Shown: one piece after another, positions 11,565 through 22,186 of the stretch
Layout of the letters: the number at the start of each line of letters is the position of its first letter
How positions within the stretch are numbered: position 1 is the stretch's first letter
NCBI GenBank assembly: GCA_025766275.1
Contig: JAFKAC010000005.1
Coordinates: 2,356,001-2,420,000 of the forward strand
DNA length: 64,000 bases
DNA from: Lactarius indigo
Taxonomy: Eukaryota > Basidiomycota > Agaricomycetes > Russulales > Russulaceae
Reading direction: 5' to 3'
Notes under the pieces: generated by a model
Told to the model about the DNA's origin: nothing
What the model saw: the letters and a program-made list of their open reading frames with translations, nothing else
Databases searched by the model: none
Made by a program: the position numbers and the translations under genes

Positions 11565-13300
11565 CGGACGTTACTCCTTCATAGGTGAGTACGTTATCTC
11601 TTTATGTCATCAAAGTTGACCAATCTAGTCCATTTCTAGCTTCCTGTATGTTCTCCTCGCATCCCGCTGACGTATCCTGATGATAAATCTCCTAGACGCC
11701 GTCTGCTTCTATGACTGGATCATATCGTTCGTTAAATATTGACGCTTCAGTTGAGACCCGGTTGACTTTGGTGTTTAGGCTGGACCAGGAAGTCGCTCTT
11801 GTAAGCATGTACCTTAGTCTTCTCATGCCGAAGGGGTTCTCGATTGATTAGTAATTGTTAACTTACAGATATACCCTGCTCCGTGGAATATTGTGAAAGC
11901 TGCATATCTATTTTCCCGCTATTACCCAATGGCAATCGCACCGTTCCACTTATGGGGTATCGTCGGTGACCATGAGCAACAGGTTTGCGAGTCATACTAT
12001 CACGTTATTTTTGCCTGTCCCATGCCTTCGGTGCGCCCACCCGTTCTTCTCCTTGAATATCTCCTCACGATTTAATTATAGATGTTGTCATCACAATGTA
12101 AATGTCATTAGGTCCACTTGGTTTACATAAAAGCTCACACCCGTGCCCACCGTGTCCTCAGTCGTTCTGATGTTGCGTACATACGCGTTTTCTGGCAGGA
12201 AAACACGGGTTCTTGCCGTCCTTTTGATCAGCTACTTGGGTCTTGTCGGCGTTATGCTTTGGGTGCTAAGCAAACAGTTAATTCGTCTGTACCGAAAACT
12301 TTGTCTATGAAGGAGTCCTCCTGACTCTTCGATGCAATCAGTGCCCCCCATGCCCCCGGTCATCAAAAGTAGCGGCTGTTTTGCCGTTTCAGATCTAAAG
12401 AGTATCGGTGAAGTACCGGCCAATGCAATACATGGGGTCAGTTCAGTGCCAGTGCCCATTGCCTATCATATCGGAGTGCGTCTTGGACTTGGTGCGCTTG
12501 TCTGATTATACTGACACGAGAATCTTTTTTTACTCAGTTGATCTCTGTACGATGTCACTTATGGTTTGCTATCACCTTGTCCTCAACCAATTTTCTGCTA
12601 GATACTTGCGACATTTTTCGATTGCCTCAATATGTTCATCGTGCTTTGGGTGAGTCTGGTGACCGTCCCCTTGTCCAGGTTAATGATGTCCAGGGCCAAT
12701 TGATATAGTACTGGGTTCGGGAGCGTGGTACCTTTGGCCCACTGGGCAACAGTTTTCTGAAACAAGGTAGGTCTTTATTTGCGTCGATGCATACTGTCGT
12801 TATTTATTTGGTTCTTGTCACGTAGGGATACTGGTCTACGTCATCATGACTGCCTTGAACGCGTTGACAATTGGCGGTCTTTTCAGGTAAGAGGTCATCA
12901 ACGACCATCCGGACCGCGGTCAATTAACTAGGTCCTGCCGTAGCTCATCCCTGGTGCGCCGTGGTCTTAGCGCTACTTATTCGTTGGCGTACATTCTGCC
13001 CTCCGCTCTGGTGATCGATTTCTCCCGGTTGCCACGTTCGCTTTGTTGATTATTGTTGGTTCTCTTTCCAGGCGTGTCGTTTGTATGTGTCACTCGCTCT
13101 GCAAAGAGCTTTCTGGTTCACTTTCTGTGTTTTTTAGAGTGTTGATGCTGCGCCGGAAAGCGTCTCCGACCGAGACGAAACTCCGTCTCGAACACTCACA
13201 CCTGGTCGACGACGCCCTTGAGATGATCGCCGTGGAGCAGCGTGCTGAAGAAATATCGGATGGCTTCACGCTATCCATCTCGACGGATGCTGAAGCTTAG
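11565..13300 (+). CDS. DUF6533-type multi-spanning membrane protein (5' end unresolved)
   Basis: A fungal multi-helix membrane protein of unknown role. It is broken into about a dozen small exons, so no single ORF shows it. Exons I could chain in frame: ..11584 (GRYSFI), 11640-11645, 11696-11726, 11779-11800, 11869-12030, 12082-12097, 12162-12284, 12342-12407, an exon from 12447, one near 12712-12770, 12826-12886, one or two near 12950-13100, and ~13139-13300. The joined peptide gives the family pattern RYSFIASYAVCFYDWIIS, LDQEVAL, then IYPAPWNIVKAAYLFSRYYP, later LMLRTYAFSGRKTRVL, GPLGNSFLKQGILVY and a charged C-terminal tail. The initiator Met was not found; an upstream exon probably ends before 11565. 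Two introns (near 12408 and 12500) are uncertain, so decay cannot be excluded. Confidence 0.65.
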
Positions 13301-14099
13301 TCCTGATGTTCCCGGGTTTGCCATCTAAGATGTACCACCACGGGCCGAGAGCAACGGTTAATTGGTGCACGCTCGTGTGGTGCTGTAGCCGGGGGCCGTC
13401 GTGTAAGACCACAAGCGTGTCGGTGGTCACCGTGGGACAATACTTCGCAAACCCCAGCTTCCAGATGAACAGTAATTTTTCTTCCAGAGGGCCACCAAGG
13501 TACGAGAGACACGTGGTGGTGCCATGTTCGTGTAGATGTTACATACGTAGAAAATGCGGAATGGTTGAGGAAACAAATCGTTTCATGAGCGCTATGATAG
13601 TAGTAATAGTACTATATACACTATATTTTATAAAAAGTAAATCTTACCATAACAGAAGACTCACAATGAATTCTGTCCCATGGATAATGCGACCCTTATT
13701 CTGTTGAAGTGATTTTGTATTATTTTGTGATTCGTGTGGACGTTGTGCAGACCCGCGCAAGTCCTCGTACTTATTATCTCGGTAACCGCCGAGACTCGAT
13801 TTGTTATTCGAGTCGTTCAGATGCCCAGCCTACGCCTCCTGGTCGTACTCGTCGGCGGATTCGTTATTCCGTCGCTCTGCTTCCGCAGAGCATAACCTCC
13901 TATTATACAGTTATAGTCGTTATTTAAACCCTTCCCCATAGTAGTGTAGGCCTCAGTTTCTGCCCTGCTAGTGTGCGCAGACACTGAGTCGCCACGTCTA
14001 TTGTGCATTCTGTTGTGAGGACCATGTCCTCCGAGTCCTGGGCACGAAGCGATACACTACTAGTAGTACCTGTTGCTAGTACTACTAGGTTGGGGCCCT
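13301..14099. other. Intergenic, low-complexity AT-rich patches
   Basis: No gene supported. Around 13590-13660 the sequence is rich in TA and AT steps (atagtagtaatagtactatataca). Around 14055-14090 there are imperfect repeats of tactagtag. Short ORFs have no family features. Confidence 0.35.
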
Positions 14100-14290
14100 T
14101 CACCCGTACAAATTCAGTGTATCTTTCAGCAAACCGTCAGCCTCCGTAAACCGAGGAGTTAGTCTTGTGCTCGAAAGGTCGAGGGTGGCTGTGCCAACTA
14201 GTTGTTAATATGTACCCGCCAAAGGGGCAAGCAAAGTCACATACGCAGTCACGCGGCACGCCACAATGGACCATAGTGTGCACCGAACTC
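14100..14290 (-). pseudogene. P450 3'-end relic (last exon plus end of penultimate exon)
   Basis: Matches the final exon of the neighbouring P450s, including the terminal TGA at 14100-14102 and the sequence behind PFE-K..RFTEAEGLL, then the intron and the last ~40 nt of the preceding exon. Homology is lost near 14290. The rest of the gene is absent. It sits beside further scraps of the repeat block: 14380-14500 matches the 5' flank of the H2A.Z copies, and 14800-14960 matches the sequence 3' of the other P450s. Confidence 0.75.
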
Positions 14291-14984
14291 TCACCTGTTG
14301 ATCTTAATCTGAGTCTACTCACCAGCCAGATACCGCATCAAACTCACATCCAAACTATGACTCAGATACTTCGTTAGCTTCACTTCCCTTAGTCAGTCAG
14401 GTGACACACTTGGTTCTGTCAGATCCCAATTGTGTAATCTGTAATCCCTGACTGTAGTTTGTAACTGTTTCAGCTCGACGTTATGTAACATGTGTAGGAG
14501 CGCGAGAATGCGCGACTAAGTACCATAAGACGGAAAGGAATAGAGTAAACTACTAACCTCAGCCGTTTGGGAGAAAAGGCTGAGGTTGTAATACGTGAGC
14601 TGCGAAGTATTTGTGTAAGGGAAAATTATTTTTATAGAGTAGATTTTGAGTCCGCGGTCAAGTCCGCGGTCGAGCAACTGAGCCCGACCTAACGCGTTCA
14701 TGTGTTGCCGGTCCAGCCGGCCCGAAACTGTCCGACGCTGGTGCGTCGTGTGTGGCTGAACACTCCAACATGACCCATATCGACCAAGGTGCTTGAGGCT
14801 TCTCGCTGCTATTACACGAGGGCCACTTCACCTTTTTGCTATTGTGCACACCTACCTGCCTTCTTTTGCGCACTCTTCGAGTCGTTTTTTGTCTTTGTTG
14901 TTGTGGGGAACAGCCACAAACCAAAACCAAAACATCATGACAATAGGATCATACTATAACATCGTCGGCGTAGGGCCCTTCCCT
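14291..14984. repeat. Collapsed repeat-block remnants 3' of P450 copy 2
   Basis: 14380-14500 contains the cttagtcagtcaggtgacac... and ccctgactg blocks also seen at 26320-26410, 50025-50100 and 55797-55885 in the H2A.Z-flanking repeat. 14815-14960 matches 41808-41950 and 50735-50860 (ccttctt..cacactc, ttgtctttgttgttg, aaccaaaacc). The H2A.Z body between them is missing here, so this is a deleted version of the block. Confidence 0.55.
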
Positions 14985-16854
14985 TCACCCGTACACATTC
15001 AGCGTATCTTTCAGCAAACCTTCAGCCTCCGTAAACCGAGGGATTATCTTGTACTCGAAAGGTCGAGGTTGGCTGTGCCAACTAGTTATAAGTATAAGCC
15101 CGTCAAAGGAGCAAGCAAAAGCCACGTACGAAGTCACGCCAGAGTGAACCATAGTCCGCACGTCCAACTCACCCCGTGCATCTTCACCACGCTCGAATCG
15201 CATAGCCCAAAGAAGCGTTGCAAGGTCGATTGCGAGTGTCCCTTCTGCAACAAACCTACCAGGACACATCCGCCGCCCAAACCCAAATGACATGTGGCCC
15301 TCTTCTCGGCCTACCATCACTGCCTTGACCTGCCCCTTCTCGTCCAGATACCTAGACGGGTCAAAGTCCATCGCGTTGCTCCCAAACACCTCCGGGTTGA
15401 AGTTGAGCATGCGCATATTCTGCAAGCAAATGGTGCCCTTAGGAATGAACATGCCCTCGTACCAGTCATCCTCAGTCGACGCGTGCGGCACGCCCAAGGG
15501 AGTAGTAGGCGACCATCGCAGTGTCTCTTTGACCATCGCACGAATATATGGGAGGGAGGGTAGGTCGGCAAACGTCGGTGGGCGAGCGCTGCCGACCACC
15601 TCATCAAGCTCGGCGTGCGCCCTGGTTTGGACCTCGGGATACGCGAGCATGGCTAGAACCCACCAAAGGAGCGTAGTAGATGTCGTCTCTCCACCCGCGC
15701 TCCTGTGGCAGATTATTACGATTCTCGTGTTTGGGAACATATATTTAGGGACTTACACCATAGTACCAACGAGCCAAGCCTGCTCACGTTCTGAAAGGTC
15801 ATGTGTACTCCGACTTTGAATTACTGTAGCACCAAAGCTTGGTCGATCGATTCCGTTCGCCTGATGCAAAAACATATGACCCATCTCATCAGCGCGACAC
15901 TATTACGAGAACTTACCAAATCATTTGCGACTTTTCCGAGAAGATCTTCATACATGAGTGAATCTTGGATGAACCAGTACTCCGCATCCCGTTTCCACTT
16001 GGCGAACCTAAGCGGCACGTAAGAGGAAATACACAATGGGTGCAATAATATAGGGACCTGCTCGGAACATATCTCATCCAAGTGAAAAACTCAACTAGAC
16101 GTGCCCCAGGCTGCACCTCGTGCAACAAGCGCTCCACTTGTTTTGCGATTCGGACGACAACGGGGTCATCTTCTGAATCTACTGGCGGAAAATGGTAATT
16201 GACGGACAGCATTACGGATCCCGCGTGTCGTTTGAGATGCTTCCCCAGAGTAGAAGGATTGTTAATCAGCGCAAGCGCCAACATAATGGCTTCGTGACTT
16301 TGAATAGGGTGGAAGTGTCGAACGGCTGATTTGGAAAATCCTTCCACGGCAAGACGACGGAAGCGGCGGCATCTGTGAAATATCAACGCAAGATGATAGA
16401 CGGAATGTTGATGGCATACAGGTCTCCATAGGGTGCCAGGGAAAGCAACAGGTTCTTTGTCGAGAAATCGCTTGCGGAGATGTAGCGCGGTCGATTAGAA
16501 TATGTATTTGATCGTTTTTCGAGTAAATCGATGGCAACGCGTGGACTGTTGATAACGAGAATTCCCTGTCCAAGGGCGCTTACATACATCATCTCACCTG
16601 AAAGGATTATTATGAGCAGGTTTCTAGAGAGATTAGAAGTGTGATGTATCACCGTATTCGTCCCTTCGTTGTGGTGACATCAACCAATCCAGATCTGCGA
16701 TATGAAGAACGTCGCCAACGATAGGAAGCCCTTTGGGACCTGGTGGGAGAGTGCGAAAGGCTCTCTGAGCCCGTCTGACTATGAGCCAGAGTGTGAAGGC
16801 GACGAGAAGAGCTATAGCAGGGTGGGTAATGTGGTCACCGATACTTGCAGGCAT
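14985..16854 (-). CDS. Cytochrome P450 monooxygenase, copy 2
   Basis: Same seven-exon plan as copy 1, with intact frames throughout. The start Met at 16854 begins MPASIGDHITHPA, followed by the anchor ALLVAFTLWLIVRRA and the hinge LPPGPKGLPIVGD. The first exon ends in EYG, spliced to EMMYVSALGQG. The core contains FAKWKRDAEYWFIQ, the I-helix AGGETTSTT, ExxR as ETLR, WYEGMFIPKGT, FDPSRYL and heme loop FGFGRRMCPGR, and the last exon ends ...NVYG. One change stands out: the third exon starts CRRFRR where all other copies have WRRFRR. It looks functional. A TATA-like motif lies about 50 bp upstream. Confidence 0.88.
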
Positions 16855-17984
16855 CGAAGTAAAGGCAGTGATTTCGTGAAAGGGTGCCAGGCTGCCAGCG
16901 GGTGACCATAAATACAACAGTGGTCCCAGACAGACGGGTAGCTAGCTCGATTACAGTAAAGCCCGCTCCCTGCAGTTGTTACGTACTATAATTTCCAGAT
17001 GACACTTGCAAACTCAAAGACGGCGCCGAGAACAAAATCAGAATCCAAAAAAAGCAAGAAAAAAAGAACAAAAAAAAAAGGAACAAAATCAGAAAATCAA
17101 ACATCTCCCCGCTTCGATTGGAAGCGGCTTGCGATGCGTCAGGCTTCAGGCGCTGAGTCCAGTATATCCCAGCACGAGAAGTACCAGAACGAAGGGTCGG
17201 GGTCAAAGTTAAGGCCGTGACGCGTGAGGCTTTGAGCTCGAGCGCTACGCGCGTGCCTTCAAATAAGTTCTTATCTCGATGCGCGCCTATGAGTGCCTTG
17301 CGAATTGTGGGGCGCGGTGCGGAATTACTTTGCGCGCTCCGTAAGTAGGGGATTGAGAATCTGCTTCCTTTGACAGGAATCTGAATCTAGATAGATGATC
17401 CATTTAACGAATTTCCGTGATGGGTTCGATATGCTAATCATCTTCCTTCCATCTATGGCTCGAAAAGGTCCGCTGGTTTTGATACTCCTTAGCCATTACT
17501 GGGAGTTCGGAAGAAAGGCCGTCTATTTCTTTCTTTGCTCGTCTACCTTATCGTCTCCTGGTATTTCGGAGTGCTCTGCGATCCACCGTCCACCTAGTTA
17601 TTAGTGCAAAACATCCCTTTAATATTTTCAGTCTCGCTGCCATGTTTAGCATATCGACCGCAATGCAAAACCCTGGCTCGCTATTAAGCTTAGACGAGAA
17701 TTCCTCAATGGCCACTTCGTTGTCTACTTTGCCTCGAACGTCAAATCAAGCCCGCTGGGGCAGGCGCTGGGGACTTCAGGTCTATTTGGTGCACGTGGGA
17801 TTGCCCAAAAAAAAGTGTTCGGTGCAGTGTTGCCGGATCAGACAATCCTATTATACTCTATGTTGCTTATTTTGTTACCGTTTTCATTTTGCGGAGCACC
17901 ATACTCCTTGTGGATGGTACAACCACGAACCAAAACCAAAACATCTTGACTATAGGATGCCACGACGTCACAGGCCCAGGGCCC
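16855..17984. other. Intergenic with A-rich tract
   Basis: No gene supported. 17038-17100 is a purine/A-rich tract with several A-runs of 7-10. 17740-17960 resembles 34850-35080, the 3' flank of P450 copy 5 (shared caggtctatttgg-like and ccacgaaccaaaaccaaaa blocks), so it is the downstream flank of the relic at 17985. Confidence 0.45.
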
Positions 17985-18125
17985 TTTCGCTCGTACAAAT
18001 TCAGTGTGTCTTTTAGTAAACCTTCAGCATCCGTGAATTGAGCGGTCATCTTGTATTCGAAAGGTCGAGGGCTAGCTGTCATCTAGTCGTTAATATCAAC
18101 CAGTCAACAGACTCACGTGACTCAC
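17985..18125 (-). pseudogene. P450 last-exon relic with lost stop codon
   Basis: Only the final exon survives (PRPFEYKMTAQFTDAEGLL...NLYE). Where the other copies have TGA, this one reads CGA, so the frame runs on into flanking sequence. Upstream, 18400-18545 matches the 3' flank of the psi-SNF5 copies (shared cgcagaact, cgtcag and ctgtgaaagag blocks). This points to a mostly deleted P450/SNF5 block. Confidence 0.75.
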
Positions 18126-18921
18126 GGCATATGCGCGTCTTGGTGTGCGTCCGCTGTTCCTTGGTTGTTCTCTCTCTCTTGTGATCTAAGGTATCCTAGC
18201 TTCAAAAGGTAACAGGAAATATAAAGAGAAATTTTGGAGAGATTATATTATATTATAAGAATTTTTCGACTGTTTATAACTACGTTTAACTAACGGAATT
18301 TTGCGACAGACGCGGGGTGTAGATTCTTCTGTTGATGCAGACAACATTGGCAATACGCGCATCTTCGTACTGTGTTGGTATAGATGCTCCGTCTTGAGTT
18401 AGCGTAAGTGATGCAGCACGAAAGTATATCGCGCCCCGCAGAACTACGCGTCAGCATTGAAGCGTGAGGATACTCCTTCTCCTTTATACCGTAGGCCGAG
18501 CCACACTGAATTACGACGAAGTTTCTTGTGCTGTGAAAGAACCACATATTTTACGAGTCCGATATTGAAATATGGGCGTGCGTCCACGCGCGAGTTACCT
18601 CTGCGTCGGGCATGAGTGAAATGCGAGGTGTAGTCGTGCTCGCAACACGACCCTTAGATACGATTCGGACTTTACAATACGAGTATGATCAGGGACAATC
18701 CTTTGCCCTCTACTTAGTTGAGATATCATTGGTGTATCTTATTTCACGTGTAGTTACGCTCCTTTCGGTGTATTTAAGTCGCCTTATGCGCACCTGGTGC
18801 TTCAGTCGTTCCTGACAACGTCTGGTATACCAGCCCGCTGCGTTTCGTCACCCGAAACCAAACAAAAATTGTGACAATAGGACATCCAGCTACGCTGCGA
18901 TATCACAAGCCTACGGCACCT
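18126..18921. other. Remnant flank between P450 scraps
   Basis: No gene. It holds a degraded copy of the sequence found 3' of SNF5 pseudogenes at about 18400-18545, AT-rich DNA at 18215-18290, and near 18830-18910 the flank that precedes the 3' end of each P450 (aaccaaacaaaaattgtgacaatag). Confidence 0.4.
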
Positions 18922-20843
18922 TTACCCGTACACATTCAGCGTATCTTTCAGTAAACCTTCGGCCTCCGTAGACCGAGGGATTATCTTATACTCGAAAGGT
19001 CGAGGTTGGCTGTGCCAACTAGTTATTAAGATGAACCCGTCAAAGGAGCGAGCAAAGGCCACGTACGCAGTTACGCCAGTGTGAACCATATTCCGTAGGT
19101 CCAACTCACCCCGCGCACCTTTAGGACGCTCGAATCGCATAGCCCAAACAAGCGTCGCAATGTCGATTGCGAGTGTCTTTTCAGCAACGAACCTACCAGG
19201 ACATATCCGCCGTCCGAACCCGAACGACACGTGCCCGTCCTCCCGGCCCGCTTTCAGTGTCTTAACCTGGCCTTTATCGTCCAGATACCTAGACGGGTCG
19301 AAGTCCATCGCGTTACTCCCAAACACCTCCGGGTCGAAGTTGATCGTACGCATGTTTTGGAAGAAGATTGTGCCTTTAGGAATGAACATGCCCTCGTACC
19401 AGTCGTCCTCACTTAAGGCATGCGGCACGCCCAAGGGAACCGTAGGCGACCATCACAACGTCTCTTTTACCATCGCGCGGATATATGGGAGAGAGGGAAG
19501 GTCGGAAATGGTTGGTGGACGAGCGTTTCCGACCACCTCGTCAAGCTCGGCATGCGCGCGGATTTGGACCTCGGGATATGCGAGCATGGCGAGAATCCAC
19601 CACAGGAGCGTATTAGCCGTGGTCTCTCCACCCACGCTACTGCGGCAGATTATTCCATCAGATTTTCGTTATGTTTGGGAGCACATATTTGGGGACATAC
19701 ACCGTGGTGCCAACGAGCCAAGCCTGCTCGCATACTGAAAGGTCGTGTGTACTCCGACTATGGATAATTGAAGCACCAAAGCTTGGTCGGTCGATTCCGT
19801 TTGCCTGGTGCAGAATCCATTACCGATCCCATTTGCGCGCCACTGCTGCTGCGAGAACGTACCATATCATTTTCAATTTTGCCGATAAGACCTTCGTACA
19901 TGAGTGAATCTTGGACGAACCAGTACTCTGCGTCCCGTTTCCACTTGGCGAACCTAAGAAGGGCGTAAGAGGAAACCTACGATCCATGCAACAATACACG
20001 AAGTACACCTACGTGCTCGGAATATATCTCATCCAAGTGAAAAATTCGACTAGACGCGATCCAAGCTGTATCTCATGTAACAAGCGGTCCGCTTGTTTTG
20101 CGATTCGGACGACAACCGGGTCATTCTCTGATTCTACCGGCGGAAGATGGTAGTTGATGGACAACATAATAGACCACGTGTGCCGCTGGAGATGCTTTCC
20201 CAGATCGGATGGACCCTTTATCAGCGCAAGCGCCAGCATGAGGGCTTCGCGGCCTTGGATAGGGTGGAAGTGTTGGGCGGCTGTTTTGGAGTAACCTTCG
20301 ACGGTGAGACGACGGAAGCGGCGCCATCTGTAAAATATCAGGGAAAGATAGCAGACGGATTGTTGATGGCACACAGGTCTCCATAGGACGCCATGGAAAG
20401 CATCATGTTTTTTGTCGAGAAATCTCCTGCGCATATGTACTTCTGTCGATCCGAGTATATGTTCGATCGCTTTTCGAGTAAATCAATGGCGACGCGTTGG
20501 CTGTTGATGACGACGACCCCCCGCCCAAGGGCACCTATGTACATAATCTCGCCTGAAAGGATCATGTCAGTAAGCAGGTTTTGGAGGCCTTGGGATAAAA
20601 GTGACCGTATTCATCCTTGCGTTGTGGTGAGGCCAACCAATCGAGATCTGTGATGTGAAGAAAGTCGCCGATGATTGGGAGCCCTTTGGGGCCCGGTGGG
20701 AGAGTACGGAAGGTTCTCTGAGCGAGTCTAGCTATGAGCCAGAGTATGAAGCCGACGAAGGGGGCCAGAACGAGAAGGTGAGTTGTGCGGTCACCGCGAA
20801 ACTCGGGCACAGAAACAAAACCAAGAAGATGGAGAGTTCCCAT
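18922..20843 (-). pseudogene. Cytochrome P450 copy 3, single nonsense codon in ExxR
   Basis: All seven exons and splice sites are present and in frame from the Met at 20843 (MGTLHLLGFVS..) to the stop at 18922. Heme loop FGFGRRICPGR, I-helix VGGETTANT and WYEGMFIPKGT are intact. One codon kills it: at 19453-19455 the frame reads TGA, giving KETL-stop-WSP where the others have KETLRWSP. The lost residue is the invariant Arg of the K-helix ExxR motif, so readthrough with another amino acid would still be inactive. The C-terminal half, including the heme cysteine, would be lost from a normal translation product. Low decay elsewhere suggests a recent event, or a base-call error to be excluded. 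It groups with copies 6 and 7 by its 5' exon. Confidence 0.85.
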
Positions 20844-22186
20844 GGGAAACAAGAGTGTGGTCGGAGACTGTGCGATGTCATTCTTAAGTACATTTCAGTA
20901 ATGAGCCCGAGAATAAGGTTGGAGATCACCTGGTCGACTTCAAAGGCGAAGATCAAGGGAAATCACCGGCGGAAGAGAGATCAGGGGGGGGGACTTGGAG
21001 ACGTCCATTATCACAGTTGACGGAGCTCGATCACGATGGAGTTTCGGTCCTTTCGGATGCATTCAGAGCGAAAGGACGTCGCGGAATCACCCCATAAATA
21101 ACTTGAATTCAATGTAGTTGGTAAGGTCTAGGTTCATTGCCTGCTAAACCGGGATATAAAAGGGTTTCACGAAAAAGAAAAACTGCCCCATGCATGACCA
21201 TTTACTGTATCAGTTTTGCCAAGGGTACACCTCAGCAGGAACACCTCAAGCTCATCTGCAGCGTGCCATAATTGGCGGCGTCAGATATAAATGGGATTTC
21301 CAGGAGATCTGCACTCGCCCGCGGTCCCCCAATCCGGAGGATATATGATTCGCACGATACACGCACACAGATGGTTCTTGAGGCAATTTAAACAGCTTCT
21401 CGCTGCTAATGCTCTGTCCCGCGTGCGTGGAGATATACCATATTTGATAACGTCGGACCAACCGCGGAATAAACTGGGGTCTGAGCACGGCGGTCGATGG
21501 ATTATCATTACGAAGGGCACGACCGCTTACGAATAAGATAGATATCATAATTTAGTATCATATCTTTTTCATCCTGGTCGGACTCTAGAACTACGATGTC
21601 TCTCCCCGTAGCCGCCTGCAAGGGCCCGTTAGTGATAAAAGAAAGGCACTACGCGAGGTACCTGGTAGGCTGTGGCGAGTAATTGATTTCGACACGAGGG
21701 TAGGCGTAGATAAACTCAACTGCGAGTCAGAATTTGTTGCGTTGGTAGGAGATAAATGATATTCCCAGGAAATCAATAGTAGCTTCAAATGATGATGACC
21801 TACTTAAGACCACCCCACTTATCAGGGTTGCTGATTTGTCCTGTACCTGCACTCAACCGCGGCCGCCCAATGCGAAGGGCTGGGGTCCAGACGATCCACA
21901 CAAATAATTCTCGAGCCTCGCTGCTAATACTCCGAGCGGACGTGATGCTTCGTCTTGTGTAAGTATTATGGCACGGAAGCATATCGAAGTCCGCGGAACT
22001 GAACCCGTCAGAATTGAAGGTGAGGGTACCCCTGCCATTTTGTCTGTATTAGACGAATTGTCCTGCGTTGTGAAAGAGTCAACAATAATTTACGAGCCCG
22101 AGCCGGAAATCACAAGAGAAGAATAAAAGAATAAAGAATAAAATATGAAGTGCGGAGGAACAAAGAACCCTAGCCTGGAGCCCGAG
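20844..22186. repeat. P450 5' flank and SNF5 3' flank repeat
   Basis: 20870-21010 and 21040-21290 match the upstream flanks of P450 copies 6 and 7 (aatgtagttggtaaggtctaggttcattgcctg at 40155 and related text at 44470; ggtttcacgaaaa). 21220-22100 is the long spacer that precedes SNF5 3' ends and recurs around 47500-48070, 52880-53280 and 63180-63840. It contains an extra SNF5 3'-terminal scrap at about 21552-21630. No intact gene is present. Confidence 0.6.
21552..21630 (-). pseudogene. SNF5-like C-terminal exon scrap
   Basis: Matches the last exon of the SNF5 pseudogenes: the minus strand would read like RLRRE..S-FQ in the consensus, covering gatgtctctccccgtagccgcc on the plus strand. The rest of the gene is not adjacent. 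The next, longer copy starts again at 22187. Confidence 0.55.

Noticed and set aside
17006..17212. Lys-rich plus-strand frame
   Set aside because: Arises from an A-rich tract; no conserved sequence.
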